From Burkholderiales bacterium (GTDB taxonomy: Bacteria; Pseudomonadota; Gammaproteobacteria; Burkholderiales; Burkholderiaceae_C), in assembly GCA_016191525.1 (NCBI GenBank), contig JACPOK010000033.1, forward strand, positions 744,001 through 808,000: a DNA stretch of 64,000 nt, in the 5' to 3' direction. Shown one piece after another: positions 1 through 8,709 of the stretch; position 1 is the first letter of the stretch, and every line of letters starts with the position of its first letter. The translations under genes and the position numbers were made by a program. Below the pieces are notes generated by a model. The model saw only the letters and a program-made list of their open reading frames with translations, searched no databases and had not been told where the DNA came from.

Positions 1-455
1 CGGGCGCGCAGATGACGCACGTGCCTTACCGCGGCGGCGCGCTGGCCATCCAGTCGGTGATGGCGGGCGACACGCAGGTGACGTTCGGCACCTCGCCTTC
101 CGTGCTGCCGCAGGCCGTGCCCGGGGGCAAGCTGCTGGCCATCGCCGTCAGCACGCGTGAGCGCTCGGCGCTGGTGCCCGGCCTGCCCGGCATGAGGGAA
201 GCCGGCCTGCCCGAATACAACCTGGAGTTCTGGTACGGCATGTTCGTGCCGGCCGGCACACCGCCCGCCATCGCGCGGAAAATATACGACGCCACGGTGA
301 GCGCCATGCAGCAGCCTTCCGTCAAAGCGGCACTGGCGCGCGAGGGCACCGAGGTCTCGGTCTCCGGCTCGCCGGAACAGTTCAGCGCCTTCCTCATCGA
401 GGACGGCAAATTCTGGGTCAACCTGGTCAAGACCGCCAAGGTCAAGGTCGAATGA
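1..455 (+). CDS. Bug-family tripartite tricarboxylate transporter substrate-binding protein (C-terminal part)
   Basis: The frame is open from the left edge, so only the last 150 or so residues are present and the start lies outside the window. The motif THVPYRGG near the beginning is the typical Bug ligand-pocket segment, followed by the usual run ending in 'PGLPGMREAGLPEYN' and 'WYGMFVPAGTPP'. Bug proteins are periplasmic binding proteins that capture organic acids or aromatic acids for TctAB-type carriers, though many work as orphans. The stop codon overlaps the start of the dehydrogenase-like gene by four bases (ATGA), so the two are translationally coupled and the ligand may be related to that enzyme's substrate. 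The ligand cannot be told from sequence. Confidence 0.9.
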   Translation, partial: GAQMTHVPYRGGALAIQSVMAGDTQVTFGTSPSVLPQAVPGGKLLAIAVSTRERSALVPGLPGMREAGLPEYNLEFWYGMFVPAGTPPAIARKIYDATVSAMQQPSVKAALAREGTEVSVSGSPEQFSAFLIEDGKFWVNLVKTAKVKVE

Positions 456-1522
456 AAAATCTTCGCATCGGTATCCTGAACGGCGACGACATCGGCCACG
501 AGATCGTTCCCGCTTCAGTGCAGATCAGCCGCGCCGCCGCCGAACTGCACGGCGTCGCCATCGACTGGCAGCCGCTGCCTATAGGCCGTACGGCACTGGA
601 CACGCACGGCCACACCCTGCCACCGCAGACCCTGGAGACGCTCAAGACACTGGACGGCTGGATCCTCGGGCCCATCGGCCACCGCGCCTACCCCAAGGGG
701 CCCAACGCCATCAACCCGCACCCCATCCTGCGCAAGCAGTTCAACCTGTTCGCCAATGTGCGGCCCACGCGCTCATACCCCGACATCGGCTGCCTGCACG
801 ACGGCGTGGACCTGGTGATCGTGCGCGAGAACAACGAGGGCTTCCAGCCCGACCGCAACATGCTGCTGGGCAACGCGGAGTTCCGGCCCAACGACGAAGT
901 GACCCTCTCGATGCGCGTGATCACCCGCACCGGCAGCAGCCGCGTGGCGCGCGCCGCCTTCGAGCTGGCGCGCCAGCGCCGCAAGCACCTGACCTATGTG
1001 CACAAGGACACGGTGTTCAAGCTGGGCTGCGGCATGTTCGTGGAAGAGTGCAAAAAGCTCGCCCCCGAATTCCCCGACGTGCTGGTCGACGACGTGATCG
1101 TGGACACCATGGCCATGCGCCTGGTGCGCGACCCGCAGACCTTCGACGTCATAGTCACCACCAACATGTTCGGCGACATCCTGTCCGACGAAGCGGCCGG
1201 CCTGGTCGGCGGCCTGGGCATGGCGCCAGGCCTGTGCATAGGCGACGGCAACGTGTGCATGGCGCAGGCCACGCACGGCTCCGCGCCCGACATCGCAGGC
1301 CGCGGCATCGCCAACCCCTACGCGATGATGGAATCCACGCGGATGATGTTCGAGTGGCTGGGCCACAGCCGCGCCAACCCCGGCGCCGTTCGCATGGCAG
1401 CCTCGATGTCGCGCGCGATCACCGAAGCACTGGGCGATTCGCAGGCCCGCACCGGCGACATCCGGGGCAAGGGCAACACCGCCTCCATGACCGATGCGGT
1501 GCTGCGCCGCATCCGGGCCTGA
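452..1522 (+). CDS. isocitrate/isopropylmalate dehydrogenase family oxidoreductase
   Basis: This 356-residue protein has the beta-decarboxylating dehydrogenase layout: an N-terminal 'GILNGDDIGHEI', the substrate-arginine segment RKQFNLFANVRP, the lysine segment YVHKDTV and the family signature NMFGDILSDEAAG followed by GGLGMAPG. HGSAPDIAGRG near the C-terminus is the cofactor-binding region. The family oxidises 3-hydroxy acids with decarboxylation using NAD(P), on isopropylmalate, isocitrate, tartrate or malate. The stretch usually reading RENTEG plus Tyr is here RENNEGFQPDRN, so the catalytic-tyrosine neighbourhood is unusual and the substrate is probably not isopropylmalate. Coupling to a Bug binding-protein gene, rather than to leuC/leuD, suggests a catabolic role such as tartrate or malate-like acid oxidation. 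That is inference. Confidence 0.82.
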   Translation: MKNLRIGILNGDDIGHEIVPASVQISRAAAELHGVAIDWQPLPIGRTALDTHGHTLPPQTLETLKTLDGWILGPIGHRAYPKGPNAINPHPILRKQFNLFANVRPTRSYPDIGCLHDGVDLVIVRENNEGFQPDRNMLLGNAEFRPNDEVTLSMRVITRTGSSRVARAAFELARQRRKHLTYVHKDTVFKLGCGMFVEECKKLAPEFPDVLVDDVIVDTMAMRLVRDPQTFDVIVTTNMFGDILSDEAAGLVGGLGMAPGLCIGDGNVCMAQATHGSAPDIAGRGIANPYAMMESTRMMFEWLGHSRANPGAVRMAASMSRAITEALGDSQARTGDIRGKGNTASMTDAVLRRIRA

Positions 1523-1640
1523 CGCCGCACGTCACCAAGCGCCTTATGCAGCATTCGCGCGGCCTGCAGGCCATTTTCGGCCCGCAAGCCGCATGAATAG
1601 CGCGCAGCCTGTTTGAGCACGTCCGCTGTTCTTCCCCCGC

Positions 1641-2876
1641 ATGGACAAAACATCGACCCCGCCCATGGTGCCGCTGCGCGCACTGCGGGCGGTTGCCTCG
1701 GTGGCGGCCACCGGAGGCGTGAGCGGCGCGGCGCGTGCGTTGCACCAGTCGCCGTCGTCCGTCACGCGCGCCGTGCAGCGGGCAGAGGCCATGCTCGGCA
1801 TCACGCTGTTCGAGCGGGGCGCGCTTGGAATGACGGCGACGCCCGCGTGCCAGATGCTCTCGATGCGTGTCGCCCGCGCACTGGACGAGTTGCAGGCGGC
1901 CGCCAGCGGCCTGTGCCTGCGTGGCGCGCCGGCATCCGCCGCAGCGCTTCCGCGGCTGGCCAGCGACACTTTGCTGCAAGCCATCGTGGCGCGGGCGAAC
2001 CACGCCACGGAAAGCGCCGCGGCCGCCCACATCGGCATGTCGCAGCCGGCGCTGCACCAGGCGCTGCGCCGCCTGGAGCATCTGGCCAGGGTGCCGCTCT
2101 TTGAGCGGACGCGCGTCGGCTCGCGGCTCAATGAATCCGGCCGCTGGATGCACCAGCAGGCCCAGCTTGCACTCGCGGAAATCCGCATCGGGCACGAAGA
2201 GCTCGCGCGCTGGCTCGGCCGGGGCGGGCCGCGGGTCGTCATCGGAACGCTGCCCATGGCCGGCGATGTGCTGGTCCCGCACGCGGTGGCGCTGGCGCTG
2301 GGTGCCGCGTCAACCATCGATTTCACCGTCAAGGATGGCACCTACGAGTCGCTGACCCAGATGCTTCGTACCGCAGAGATCGATTTCATGGTCGGCCCGT
2401 TGCGGGGCGCCGCACTGGCCCCCGACCTGGTGGAGGAGGTGCTGTTGATTGACCGCTTCGTTGCTGTCGCGCGGGCAGGGCATCCGCTGCTGGCCGGTGG
2501 CCGCCGGGCATCCCTGAAACGGTTGGCGCCTTATGCCTGGGTAGGCCCGTTGCCGGGTACGCCGGCGCAGGCTGTGTTCGACCGCCTGTTCTCGAACGCC
2601 GGCCTGGCGGCGCCGCGCGTGATCCTGCGGGCGCACAGCACGGCCGTCGTCCGTTCGGTGCTGCTCGCCAGCGACCATGTGGCGCTCATCTCCCCCCTGC
2701 AGGTGCGTGCCGAAGTCCAGGCGGGCCTGCTGGCCCATGTCTCGGCGCCTCTCGCCGGGTCGGAGCGCGCGATTGGCATCACGCAGCGGCGCGACGCGCT
2801 GGCGTCGTCCGCCTGCCGGGAGACGCTGGCGGCCTTGCGCCAGGCCGCCATCAACGCAACGCTTTCGAAACAGTAA
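1641..2876 (+). CDS. LysR-family transcriptional regulator with two N-terminal winged-helix domains
   Basis: The protein is 411 residues, about 100 longer than ordinary LysR regulators. A first LysR-type helix-turn-helix spans residues 11-70, with GGVSGAARALHQSPSSVTRA and LGITLFERG. A second, diverged copy spans about 105-165, with SAAAAHIGMSQPALHQALRR and VPLFERTRVGSRL. An effector-binding domain starts near residue 197 (RVVIGTLPMAGDVLVPHAV) and runs to the end. It lies 118 bp after the dehydrogenase-like gene and 70-95 bp before the next Bug gene on the same strand, so it probably regulates this transport/catabolism group. The start ATG at 1641 sits just before the first helix-turn-helix. 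The tandem DNA-binding domain is the odd feature. No inducer can be named. Confidence 0.88.
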   Translation: MDKTSTPPMVPLRALRAVASVAATGGVSGAARALHQSPSSVTRAVQRAEAMLGITLFERGALGMTATPACQMLSMRVARALDELQAAASGLCLRGAPASAAALPRLASDTLLQAIVARANHATESAAAAHIGMSQPALHQALRRLEHLARVPLFERTRVGSRLNESGRWMHQQAQLALAEIRIGHEELARWLGRGGPRVVIGTLPMAGDVLVPHAVALALGAASTIDFTVKDGTYESLTQMLRTAEIDFMVGPLRGAALAPDLVEEVLLIDRFVAVARAGHPLLAGGRRASLKRLAPYAWVGPLPGTPAQAVFDRLFSNAGLAAPRVILRAHSTAVVRSVLLASDHVALISPLQVRAEVQAGLLAHVSAPLAGSERAIGITQRRDALASSACRETLAALRQAAINATLSKQ

Positions 2877-2970
2877 ATAAGTAAAACGCAACGGCCAGGG
2901 CCCAGCTCGCAAGGCCTGGATTCGATGCGCGACGGATACTCGATAGGTGACTAACAACACCATCGCGTCC

Positions 2971-3939
2971 ATGTTCAACCGCCGAAAGGTTCTCGCCGGC
3001 CTGGCTGCGGCCCCCCTTGCCCTGGCCGCCAGGGCCCAGGCGGCCTTTCCTTCCAGGCCCCTGCGCGTGATCGTGGGCTACACCGCCGGCGGGGCAGTCG
3101 ACCTGATCGCCCGCGCCGTGGCGCAGCAACTGCAGGCCGGCCTGGGGCAGCCTGTCGTCGTGGAGAACCGGCCCGGCGCCGGCACCAATGTGGCGATCCG
3201 CGCGCTGATGGAAAGTGCCGCCGACGGCCATACGCTGATGCTCGCGGCCAACGCACTGGCGGCCAATGTCTCGCTTTACGACCCCGCGCCGTACAACCTG
3301 GCCCGCGACCTGACCCCGGTCGCCCTGGTCGGGCGCGTGCCGGTCGTGCTGGCAGTGGCCGCAGGCTCGCAGGCCGCCACCTTGCAGCAGTTCATTGCCT
3401 TTGCACGGGCCAATCCGCAGAAGGTCAGCTACGGCTCGCCCGGCAACGGTTCAACGCCCCACCTTGCGATGGAATTGTTCGAGCGGGCGGCCGGGATCAA
3501 GCTGATCCATGCGCCTTACAAGGGCGGCTCCCAGGCCATCACCGACGTCCTGGGTGGCCATATCCAGGCCGTGGCCGTCAACGCGCTGGAAGTGCAGCCC
3601 CATGTGCGCGGCGGCAAGCTGCGCGTGCTCGCCGCCATGACGCCGCAGCGTTCACCCATCTTCCCCGAGGTGCCGACGGTGGCCGAGTCGGGCTTTGCCG
3701 GCTTTGAAGCCTCCGTCTGGTATGGCCTGGTCGCCCCCGCGGGCCTGCCACCGGCACTGGTGGCACGGCTGCATGCCGAGGTGCAGAAGGCGCTGGCTTC
3801 CGACGAGGTGCGCCAGCGGCTGGGCGCGGCCGGTGGCGAAGTGCTCCCCGGGCCGGCGGCCCAATTTGCCAGGTTGTTGCTGGACGAGAGCACGCGCTAC
3901 GCCAGGCTGATTCGTGAAGCGCAAATCAAACCGGATTGA
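2971..3939 (+). CDS. Bug-family substrate-binding protein
   Basis: This is a periplasmic organic-acid binding protein of about 322 residues. The export signal reads MFNRRKVLAGLAAAPLALAA with cleavage after an ARAQA-like site; the paired arginines suggest Tat export. Mature-protein hallmarks follow: FPSRPLRVIVGYTAGG, the NRPGAGTNVA segment, then IHAPYKGG and WYGLVAPAGLPP. I chose ATG 2971. A GTG at 2947 in the same frame would add eight residues before the arginines, and neither start has a strong ribosome site. The next Bug gene begins one base after this stop codon, so the two are in one transcript. Two adjacent paralogues may bind related ligands. No TctA/TctB membrane subunits are found anywhere in the window. 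Confidence 0.92.
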   Translation: MFNRRKVLAGLAAAPLALAARAQAAFPSRPLRVIVGYTAGGAVDLIARAVAQQLQAGLGQPVVVENRPGAGTNVAIRALMESAADGHTLMLAANALAANVSLYDPAPYNLARDLTPVALVGRVPVVLAVAAGSQAATLQQFIAFARANPQKVSYGSPGNGSTPHLAMELFERAAGIKLIHAPYKGGSQAITDVLGGHIQAVAVNALEVQPHVRGGKLRVLAAMTPQRSPIFPEVPTVAESGFAGFEASVWYGLVAPAGLPPALVARLHAEVQKALASDEVRQRLGAAGGEVLPGPAAQFARLLLDESTRYARLIREAQIKPD

Positions 3940-3940
3940 C

Positions 3941-4948
3941 ATGCAAGTTCCCAAAATGACATTTCCTTCCACCCGGCGTGCCGCATTGCTGGCCGGCGCG
4001 GGCTGTGCCCTGTCGCTGTCGCTGCCGGCGCGTGCCCAGGCATTTCCTTCCAGGCCGATCCGCATCGTCGTGCCGTTCACACCCGGCGGTTCGTCAGACG
4101 TGCTGGCCCGCGCGATCGGCGTGGAACTGGGCAAGGCGCTCAACCAGCCCGTAGTGATCGACAACGTGCCGGGCGCAGGCGGCTCGCTCGGCGCCGACAG
4201 GGCGGCCAAGTCCGCCGCGGACGGCTACACGCTGCTGATGGGGCACATCGGCACGCTGGCGATCAATCCGGCGCTGTACCCGAAGCTGGGCTACGACCCG
4301 GTGCGCAGCTTCACGCCGGTCGCGTGGGTCGCGCGCGTGCCCAACGTGCTGGTGGTCAATGCATCCGTGCCGGCGCGCAACCTCAAGGAACTCATCGCCC
4401 TGGCCAGGGCGAAGCCCGGCCAGCTGGCGTACGGTTCCGGAGGCAACGGCAGTGCGGCGCACACCACCATGGAATACCTGAAGATGCAGGTGCAGGCCCC
4501 GTTCCTGCACATTCCGTACCGCGGCACCGCGCCCTCGGTAACCGACCTTCTTGCGGGCCTGGTGCAGGTGTTGTTCACCGGCATTCCGGCGCTGCTGCCG
4601 CACATCAAGTCGGGGCGGATGCGGGCGGTGGCGGTGTCAAGCCCGAAGCGGCTGGCGCTGCTACCGGACGTGCCCACGGTCGCGGAAAGCGGTGTGGCCG
4701 GCACCAAGGGCTTCGAGGCAGACCAGTGGTATGGCCTGGTGGCTCCCGCGGGCACGCCGGCGGACGTGGTGGCGCTTCTCAACCAGCACATCAACAAGGC
4801 GCTGGCTTCCGAAGAGGTCCGCGCCCGTCTGGCCGCTGAAGGCGCGGAGGCCACGCCGGCTACGCCCCAGGTGTTCGGGCAACTGATCGCGCGCGAGATC
4901 CCGCGCTGGCAACGGGTGGTGCAAAACGCTCACATCGCGCTGGACTGA
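3941..4948 (+). CDS. Bug-family substrate-binding protein
   Basis: About 335 residues. The N-terminus has a signal peptide with STRRAALLAGAGCALSLSL and an ARAQA cleavage site, followed by FPSRPIRIVVPFTPGG, NVPGAGGSLGAD, HIPYRGTAPSVTD and WYGLVAPAGTP, all Bug-family landmarks. ATG 3941 starts one base after the stop of the preceding Bug gene (TGACATG). A second in-frame ATG at 3956 and an upstream GTG at 3914 are alternatives. It precedes the metallo-beta-lactamase-fold gene by 18 bp. The protein should act in the periplasm, capturing a carboxylate ligand. The substrate is unknown. Confidence 0.92.
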   Translation: MQVPKMTFPSTRRAALLAGAGCALSLSLPARAQAFPSRPIRIVVPFTPGGSSDVLARAIGVELGKALNQPVVIDNVPGAGGSLGADRAAKSAADGYTLLMGHIGTLAINPALYPKLGYDPVRSFTPVAWVARVPNVLVVNASVPARNLKELIALARAKPGQLAYGSGGNGSAAHTTMEYLKMQVQAPFLHIPYRGTAPSVTDLLAGLVQVLFTGIPALLPHIKSGRMRAVAVSSPKRLALLPDVPTVAESGVAGTKGFEADQWYGLVAPAGTPADVVALLNQHINKALASEEVRARLAAEGAEATPATPQVFGQLIAREIPRWQRVVQNAHIALD

Positions 4949-4966
4949 CAACACCGAGGAACCTGC

Positions 4967-5791
4967 ATGAAACCCCTTCTGAGCCTGCTTCTGGCAGGTG
5001 TCCTGGCCGCTGCATTGCCCGCATCACGGGCGCAGGCGCCCGCCGCCGCCAAAACCGAGGTCCTGTGGCTCGGCCAGTCGGCGTTCCGCATCACCAGTCC
5101 CGGCGGCAAAGTCATCGTGACCGATCCATGGCTCAAGCTCAACCCGCTCACGCCGCCCGAATACAAGAACCTCGAAGCCCTGGGCAAGATCGACGTGCTG
5201 CTGGTCACGCACGGGCACTTCGACCACTTCGCCGACGCACCCGCGCTGGCGCTGCTTAACCAGGTTCCGATGCACGGGCCCGGCGACATGAACCAGACCG
5301 TGGGACTGCTGGGCATCCTGCCGCCCAACCTGGTGCCACGCTTCAACAAGGGCGGAACCATCACGCCGGCGGCCGGCATCAAGGTCACCGCGGTCCACGC
5401 CGAACATTCCTCGGTCATCGTCTGGAAAAACCCGGCCACGGGGAAAGACGAGGCGCACTACGGCGGCGAGCCGGTGGGTTTCATCATCGAGCTGGAGAAC
5501 GGCTTTCGCATCTACCACATGGGCGACACCGGCTTGTTCGGCGACATGAAACTGATCGCCGATTACTACAAGCCCGACCTCGTGCTGATGCCCATCGGCG
5601 GGCACTTCACGATGGGGCCGGTGGATGCCGCGTACGCCACGCGTGAGTGGTTCAAGCCGCGCTTCGTCATTCCCATGCACTACGGCGCCAACCCGCTGGG
5701 GCGCGGAACTCCCGAGGAATACGCGCGCGCCCTGGGCGAAACCAGCACCCGCATCCTGCCGCTCAAGCCCGGCGAGAAGGCGGTGTTCTGA
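4967..5791 (+). CDS. exported metallo-beta-lactamase-fold metal-dependent hydrolase (UPF0173-like)
   Basis: The 274-residue protein begins with a clear signal peptide (LLSLLLAGVLAAALPASRAQA). The mature part carries the metal-binding signature THGHFDHFAD, then HAEHSS, MGDTGLFGDM, PIGGHFTMG and IPMHYG, which is the order seen in UPF0173 metal-dependent hydrolases of the metallo-beta-lactamase superfamily. Most UPF0173 members are cytoplasmic, so an export signal is unusual. It sits between two Bug genes, 18 bp after one and overlapping the next by one base (TGATG), so it belongs to the same operon. It could hydrolyse an ester or lactone in the periplasm before uptake. The reaction is not known. 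Confidence 0.85.
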   Translation: MKPLLSLLLAGVLAAALPASRAQAPAAAKTEVLWLGQSAFRITSPGGKVIVTDPWLKLNPLTPPEYKNLEALGKIDVLLVTHGHFDHFADAPALALLNQVPMHGPGDMNQTVGLLGILPPNLVPRFNKGGTITPAAGIKVTAVHAEHSSVIVWKNPATGKDEAHYGGEPVGFIIELENGFRIYHMGDTGLFGDMKLIADYYKPDLVLMPIGGHFTMGPVDAAYATREWFKPRFVIPMHYGANPLGRGTPEEYARALGETSTRILPLKPGEKAVF

Positions 5792-6762
5792 TGCACAGCC
5801 GCGCACGGCGAAACCTTCTGGCCGGCGCGGCCGCGGTGCTGTTGCCTGCCTGGGCCCCGGCCCAGGCGTACCCCACCAGGCCGATTCGCATCATCGTGCC
5901 GTTCGGCCCCGGCGGCATCGCCGACCTCGTTGCCCGCACCGTCGCGCAAAAGCTGGGGGAGCAGTTGCGCCAGAGCGTGGTGGTGGAGAACAAGCCGGGT
6001 GCCGGCGGCGTGGTTGCCGGCGACCTGGTGGCCAAGGCCGAACCCGACGGCCATGTGCTGCTGCTCATGAGCAACGGCACCGCGGTCAGCGCCGGGCTGT
6101 TCCAGTCACTGCCATTCGATGCACAGAAAGATTTCGCGCCGGTCGTCACGCTGGGCGTGTTCGATATTGCCGTGCTCACGGCCGTGGACAGCCGCTTCAG
6201 GAACATGAAGGACCTGCTCGCCCACGCGCGGGCGAATCCGGGCAAGCTGAACCTGGGAACCGTCAACGTGGGAAGCACGCAGCACCTTTCCGCGGAGCTT
6301 CTCAAGACCAGCGCCGGAATCGATTTCCAGATCGTGCCGTTCAACGGCTCACCCGCGGTGCTCACGGCCCTTCGCGGCGGGCAGATCGACGCCGCCGTCG
6401 AAATCCTGGGGCCCATGCTGCCGCAGATCGCCGCCCGGGCCGTCCAGCCGCTGGCGGTGATGGGCGCGCGCCGCGCACCGGCCCTGCCCGAGGTGCCAAC
6501 CCTGGCGGAAAGCGGCGTGCAAGGCTTCGACGTCGCGTCCTGGAATGCGCTGGCCGCGCCGGCGCGCACACCGCCGGCCGTCATCGCCACGCTGAACCGC
6601 GAAGTGAACAAGGTCCTGGCCGACCCCGGGATTCGCAAGCAGTTCATCGATCTGAATGTGACACCCCGGGGAGGCTCGCCCGAGCAGCTGGGCGAGTTGC
6701 TGGCCGCCGAAACCCGCCGGTGGGCCGACGTCATCACCCGCGCCAGGGTGCCCCGGCAATAG
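5791..6762 (+). CDS. Bug-family substrate-binding protein
   Basis: About 323 residues starting at the ATG that overlaps the previous stop by one base (TGATG). An arginine-rich signal (HSRARRNLLAGAAAVLLPAW) leads to the Bug landmarks YPTRPIRIIVPFGPGG, NKPGAGGVVAGDLV, QIVPFNGSPAVLTAL and VPTLAESGVQGFD. The usual PYRGG pocket motif is replaced by PFNGSP, so this member may recognise a different ligand from its neighbours. It is followed after 41 bp by a porin gene with its own strong ribosome site, which fits an outer-membrane-pore plus periplasmic-binder pair. Confidence 0.92.
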   Translation: MHSRARRNLLAGAAAVLLPAWAPAQAYPTRPIRIIVPFGPGGIADLVARTVAQKLGEQLRQSVVVENKPGAGGVVAGDLVAKAEPDGHVLLLMSNGTAVSAGLFQSLPFDAQKDFAPVVTLGVFDIAVLTAVDSRFRNMKDLLAHARANPGKLNLGTVNVGSTQHLSAELLKTSAGIDFQIVPFNGSPAVLTALRGGQIDAAVEILGPMLPQIAARAVQPLAVMGARRAPALPEVPTLAESGVQGFDVASWNALAAPARTPPAVIATLNREVNKVLADPGIRKQFIDLNVTPRGGSPEQLGELLAAETRRWADVITRARVPRQ

Positions 6763-6803
6763 GCATTCCGCGCCCTGCAAATCAACAACGAGGAGAGAGA
6801 ACC

Positions 6804-7871
6804 ATGAAGATGAAGACACTGGCGGCCGCCGCCGGCCTGTTCGCGGGCTTTTCCGCGATGGCGCAGACCGCGTCCAGCCTTAACCTGTACGGCATCGTCG
6901 ATGTCTCCGTGCGGCGCCATATCGGCTTGACCAGCGCGAACGCCCGGTCCGCGGGTGACGCGACCAGCGTGGCCAGCGGGGTCGGGCCCACCAGCCGCTG
7001 GGGCTTGCGCGGCTCCGAGGAACTGGGCGGCGGCATGCGGGCACTGTTCAACTTCGAATCGGGCATCAACGTCGACACCGGCCTGCAGGCGGGCAACGCC
7101 TACTTCGACCGGGCCTCCATCGTCGGGCTGAGTGGCCCCTGGGGCACCGTGACGGCCGGCCGCCAGAACACGCTGGTGGCTGATTCCGCCGGGGTGGCCG
7201 ATCCCATCGGCCTGCGTTTTGCAGGGCTCAACCCGAACATCCAGGTCACCAGCCTCACGGGGCACTTGCTGGGCATCGAGTTTGGCCCCACCAACGCAAA
7301 CACCTCGTCCAACCGGGTGGACAACTCGGTGAAATATTCCGTGCCGCTGGGGCCTGTGGTTGCACGGGCGATGTACAGCTTTGGCGAGGTGGCGGGGGAC
7401 ACATCGAAACAGAACTCCGCCGGCCTGGGCCTGGACTACATCAGCAGCGGATTCTCGGTGACCAGCGCCTACACCGAGTTCCGCGACGCCAACAACCGCG
7501 AACTGCACGCCGCCAACCTGGGGGCCACGTGGCTCGCACTGCCTGCGCTGCGCGTCATGGCCAACATCGGCCGGAACAGGGCCGAAACCAGCCCGACCGC
7601 CATCACCAGCAACAGGCTCGTGGCAGTGGGGATAAATTACGCCGTGACACCCGCTGTGGACCTGATCGCGGGCTACTACAAGGTTGACCGCAGCCGCACC
7701 GGGCAGGCCGACGACGGGTTCAGGCGCCTGCTGGCATTCGTGGAGTACAAGTTCACCAAGCGCAGCAAGGTGTACCTGGAGCTGGACTCGACCCGTTGGC
7801 AAGGCAACTATCCCGTGGCGGGCAAGTCCACCTCCAGCGGCGTGAGCCTGGGGATCACCCATACTTTCTAG
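6804..7871 (+). CDS. outer-membrane porin, Gram-negative type 4 (OmpC-like)
   Basis: This 355-residue beta-barrel has a signal peptide (KTLAAAAGLFAGFSAMAQ), the first strand LNLYGIVDVSV, and the betaproteobacterial porin landmarks WGLRGSEELGGGM, ALFNFESG and GTVTAGRQ. It ends in a phenylalanine-terminated final strand (SLGITHTF), the recognition signal for outer-membrane barrel assembly. A near-ideal ribosome site (GAGGAGAGA) lies ahead of ATG 6804. Trimeric porins of this type pass small anions and aromatic acids. Its place after three Bug genes suggests that it supplies their substrates. It is one of three porins in the window. Confidence 0.93.
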   Translation: MKMKTLAAAAGLFAGFSAMAQTASSLNLYGIVDVSVRRHIGLTSANARSAGDATSVASGVGPTSRWGLRGSEELGGGMRALFNFESGINVDTGLQAGNAYFDRASIVGLSGPWGTVTAGRQNTLVADSAGVADPIGLRFAGLNPNIQVTSLTGHLLGIEFGPTNANTSSNRVDNSVKYSVPLGPVVARAMYSFGEVAGDTSKQNSAGLGLDYISSGFSVTSAYTEFRDANNRELHAANLGATWLALPALRVMANIGRNRAETSPTAITSNRLVAVGINYAVTPAVDLIAGYYKVDRSRTGQADDGFRRLLAFVEYKFTKRSKVYLELDSTRWQGNYPVAGKSTSSGVSLGITHTF

Positions 7872-7875
7872 GACC

Positions 7876-8709
7876 ATGGGCATCAACCGCCTCCCGCATC
7901 CCTCGCGCCGGCGCCTGCTGGCCGCCGTGCTGGCCGTTGCGGCTTTGCTGGCCGGGTGTGCTGCGGGCACGGCGCCGGCCGTGCCCGCAGGCGTTCGCGC
8001 GGCACTTGCACCCACCGGGACGCTGCGGGTCGCTGTGTATCCGGGCAGCCCCACCTCGTTGACGGAGCAGGCGCCGTCCGAGAGCATGCGTGGGGTCAGC
8101 GTGGATCTTGGCCGCGCGCTGGCGGCCCGGCTGGGCGTGCCAGCGCAGATCGCCATCTACCCCCGCCTGGCTCAGGCGCTGGAAGCGCTGCAGCGCGGCG
8201 AGGCGGATTTCACCATCACCAACGCCACCGATGAGCGCGCACGAATCGTGGATTTCGGCCCCGCGCTGATTGACCTGGAACTGGGGGTGCTGGTGCCGGC
8301 GGTTTCGCGCATCAAGGCCGTGGAACAGCTGGACCTGGCCGGCGCGACCGTTGGCGTCACCCAGGGCAGTTCATCGGAGCGGGTTCTTTCCGGCAAGCTC
8401 AAGCAGGCCGGGCTGCGCGCCTTTCCCACGCTGGATGCGGCACGCGCCGCGCTCCAGGCGGGACAGATCGATGCGTTCGCCACCAACAAGGGCATCCTGT
8501 TCGAACTGCTTGAACGCGTGCCCGGCGCGCGCGTTCTCGATGGCCGCTGGGGCGTCGAGCATCTTGCTCCGGCCATCCCCAAAGGGCGCGAAACTGCGTC
8601 GCCCTACCTGCGTGCATTCACCGAGGACGTTCGCCGCAATGGCGAGCTTGACCGCGCCAGCCGCCGCGCCGGCCTGCGCGTCAGTCCAGGTGCGCGCCCA
8701 CCGCCTTGA
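7876..8709 (+). CDS. periplasmic substrate-binding lipoprotein, polar-amino-acid ABC type (SBP family 3)
   Basis: 277 residues. The N-terminus has an arginine-rich signal, then the lipobox LLAGC near residue 28, so it should be a lipoprotein. The body matches bacterial extracellular solute-binding proteins of family 3: GTLRVAVYPGSPTS, SVDLGRALAARLGV, GEADFTITNATDERARIVDF and GVTQGSSSERVLSG. It starts four bases after the porin stop. The last 29 bp overlap the end of the oppositely oriented Bug gene, a tail-to-tail overlap. No ABC permease or ATPase gene of this type is adjacent, so it is an orphan binder or a sensory partner. The ligand is unknown. Confidence 0.82.
   Translation: MGINRLPHPSRRRLLAAVLAVAALLAGCAAGTAPAVPAGVRAALAPTGTLRVAVYPGSPTSLTEQAPSESMRGVSVDLGRALAARLGVPAQIAIYPRLAQALEALQRGEADFTITNATDERARIVDFGPALIDLELGVLVPAVSRIKAVEQLDLAGATVGVTQGSSSERVLSGKLKQAGLRAFPTLDAARAALQAGQIDAFATNKGILFELLERVPGARVLDGRWGVEHLAPAIPKGRETASPYLRAFTEDVRRNGELDRASRRAGLRVSPGARPPP

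Noticed and set aside
5763-8156. A nearly 800-codon open frame on the minus strand opposite Bug and porin genes
   Set aside because: It is an antisense shadow caused by high GC; its product is compositionally odd and the plus-strand genes have clear domains, signals and ribosome sites.
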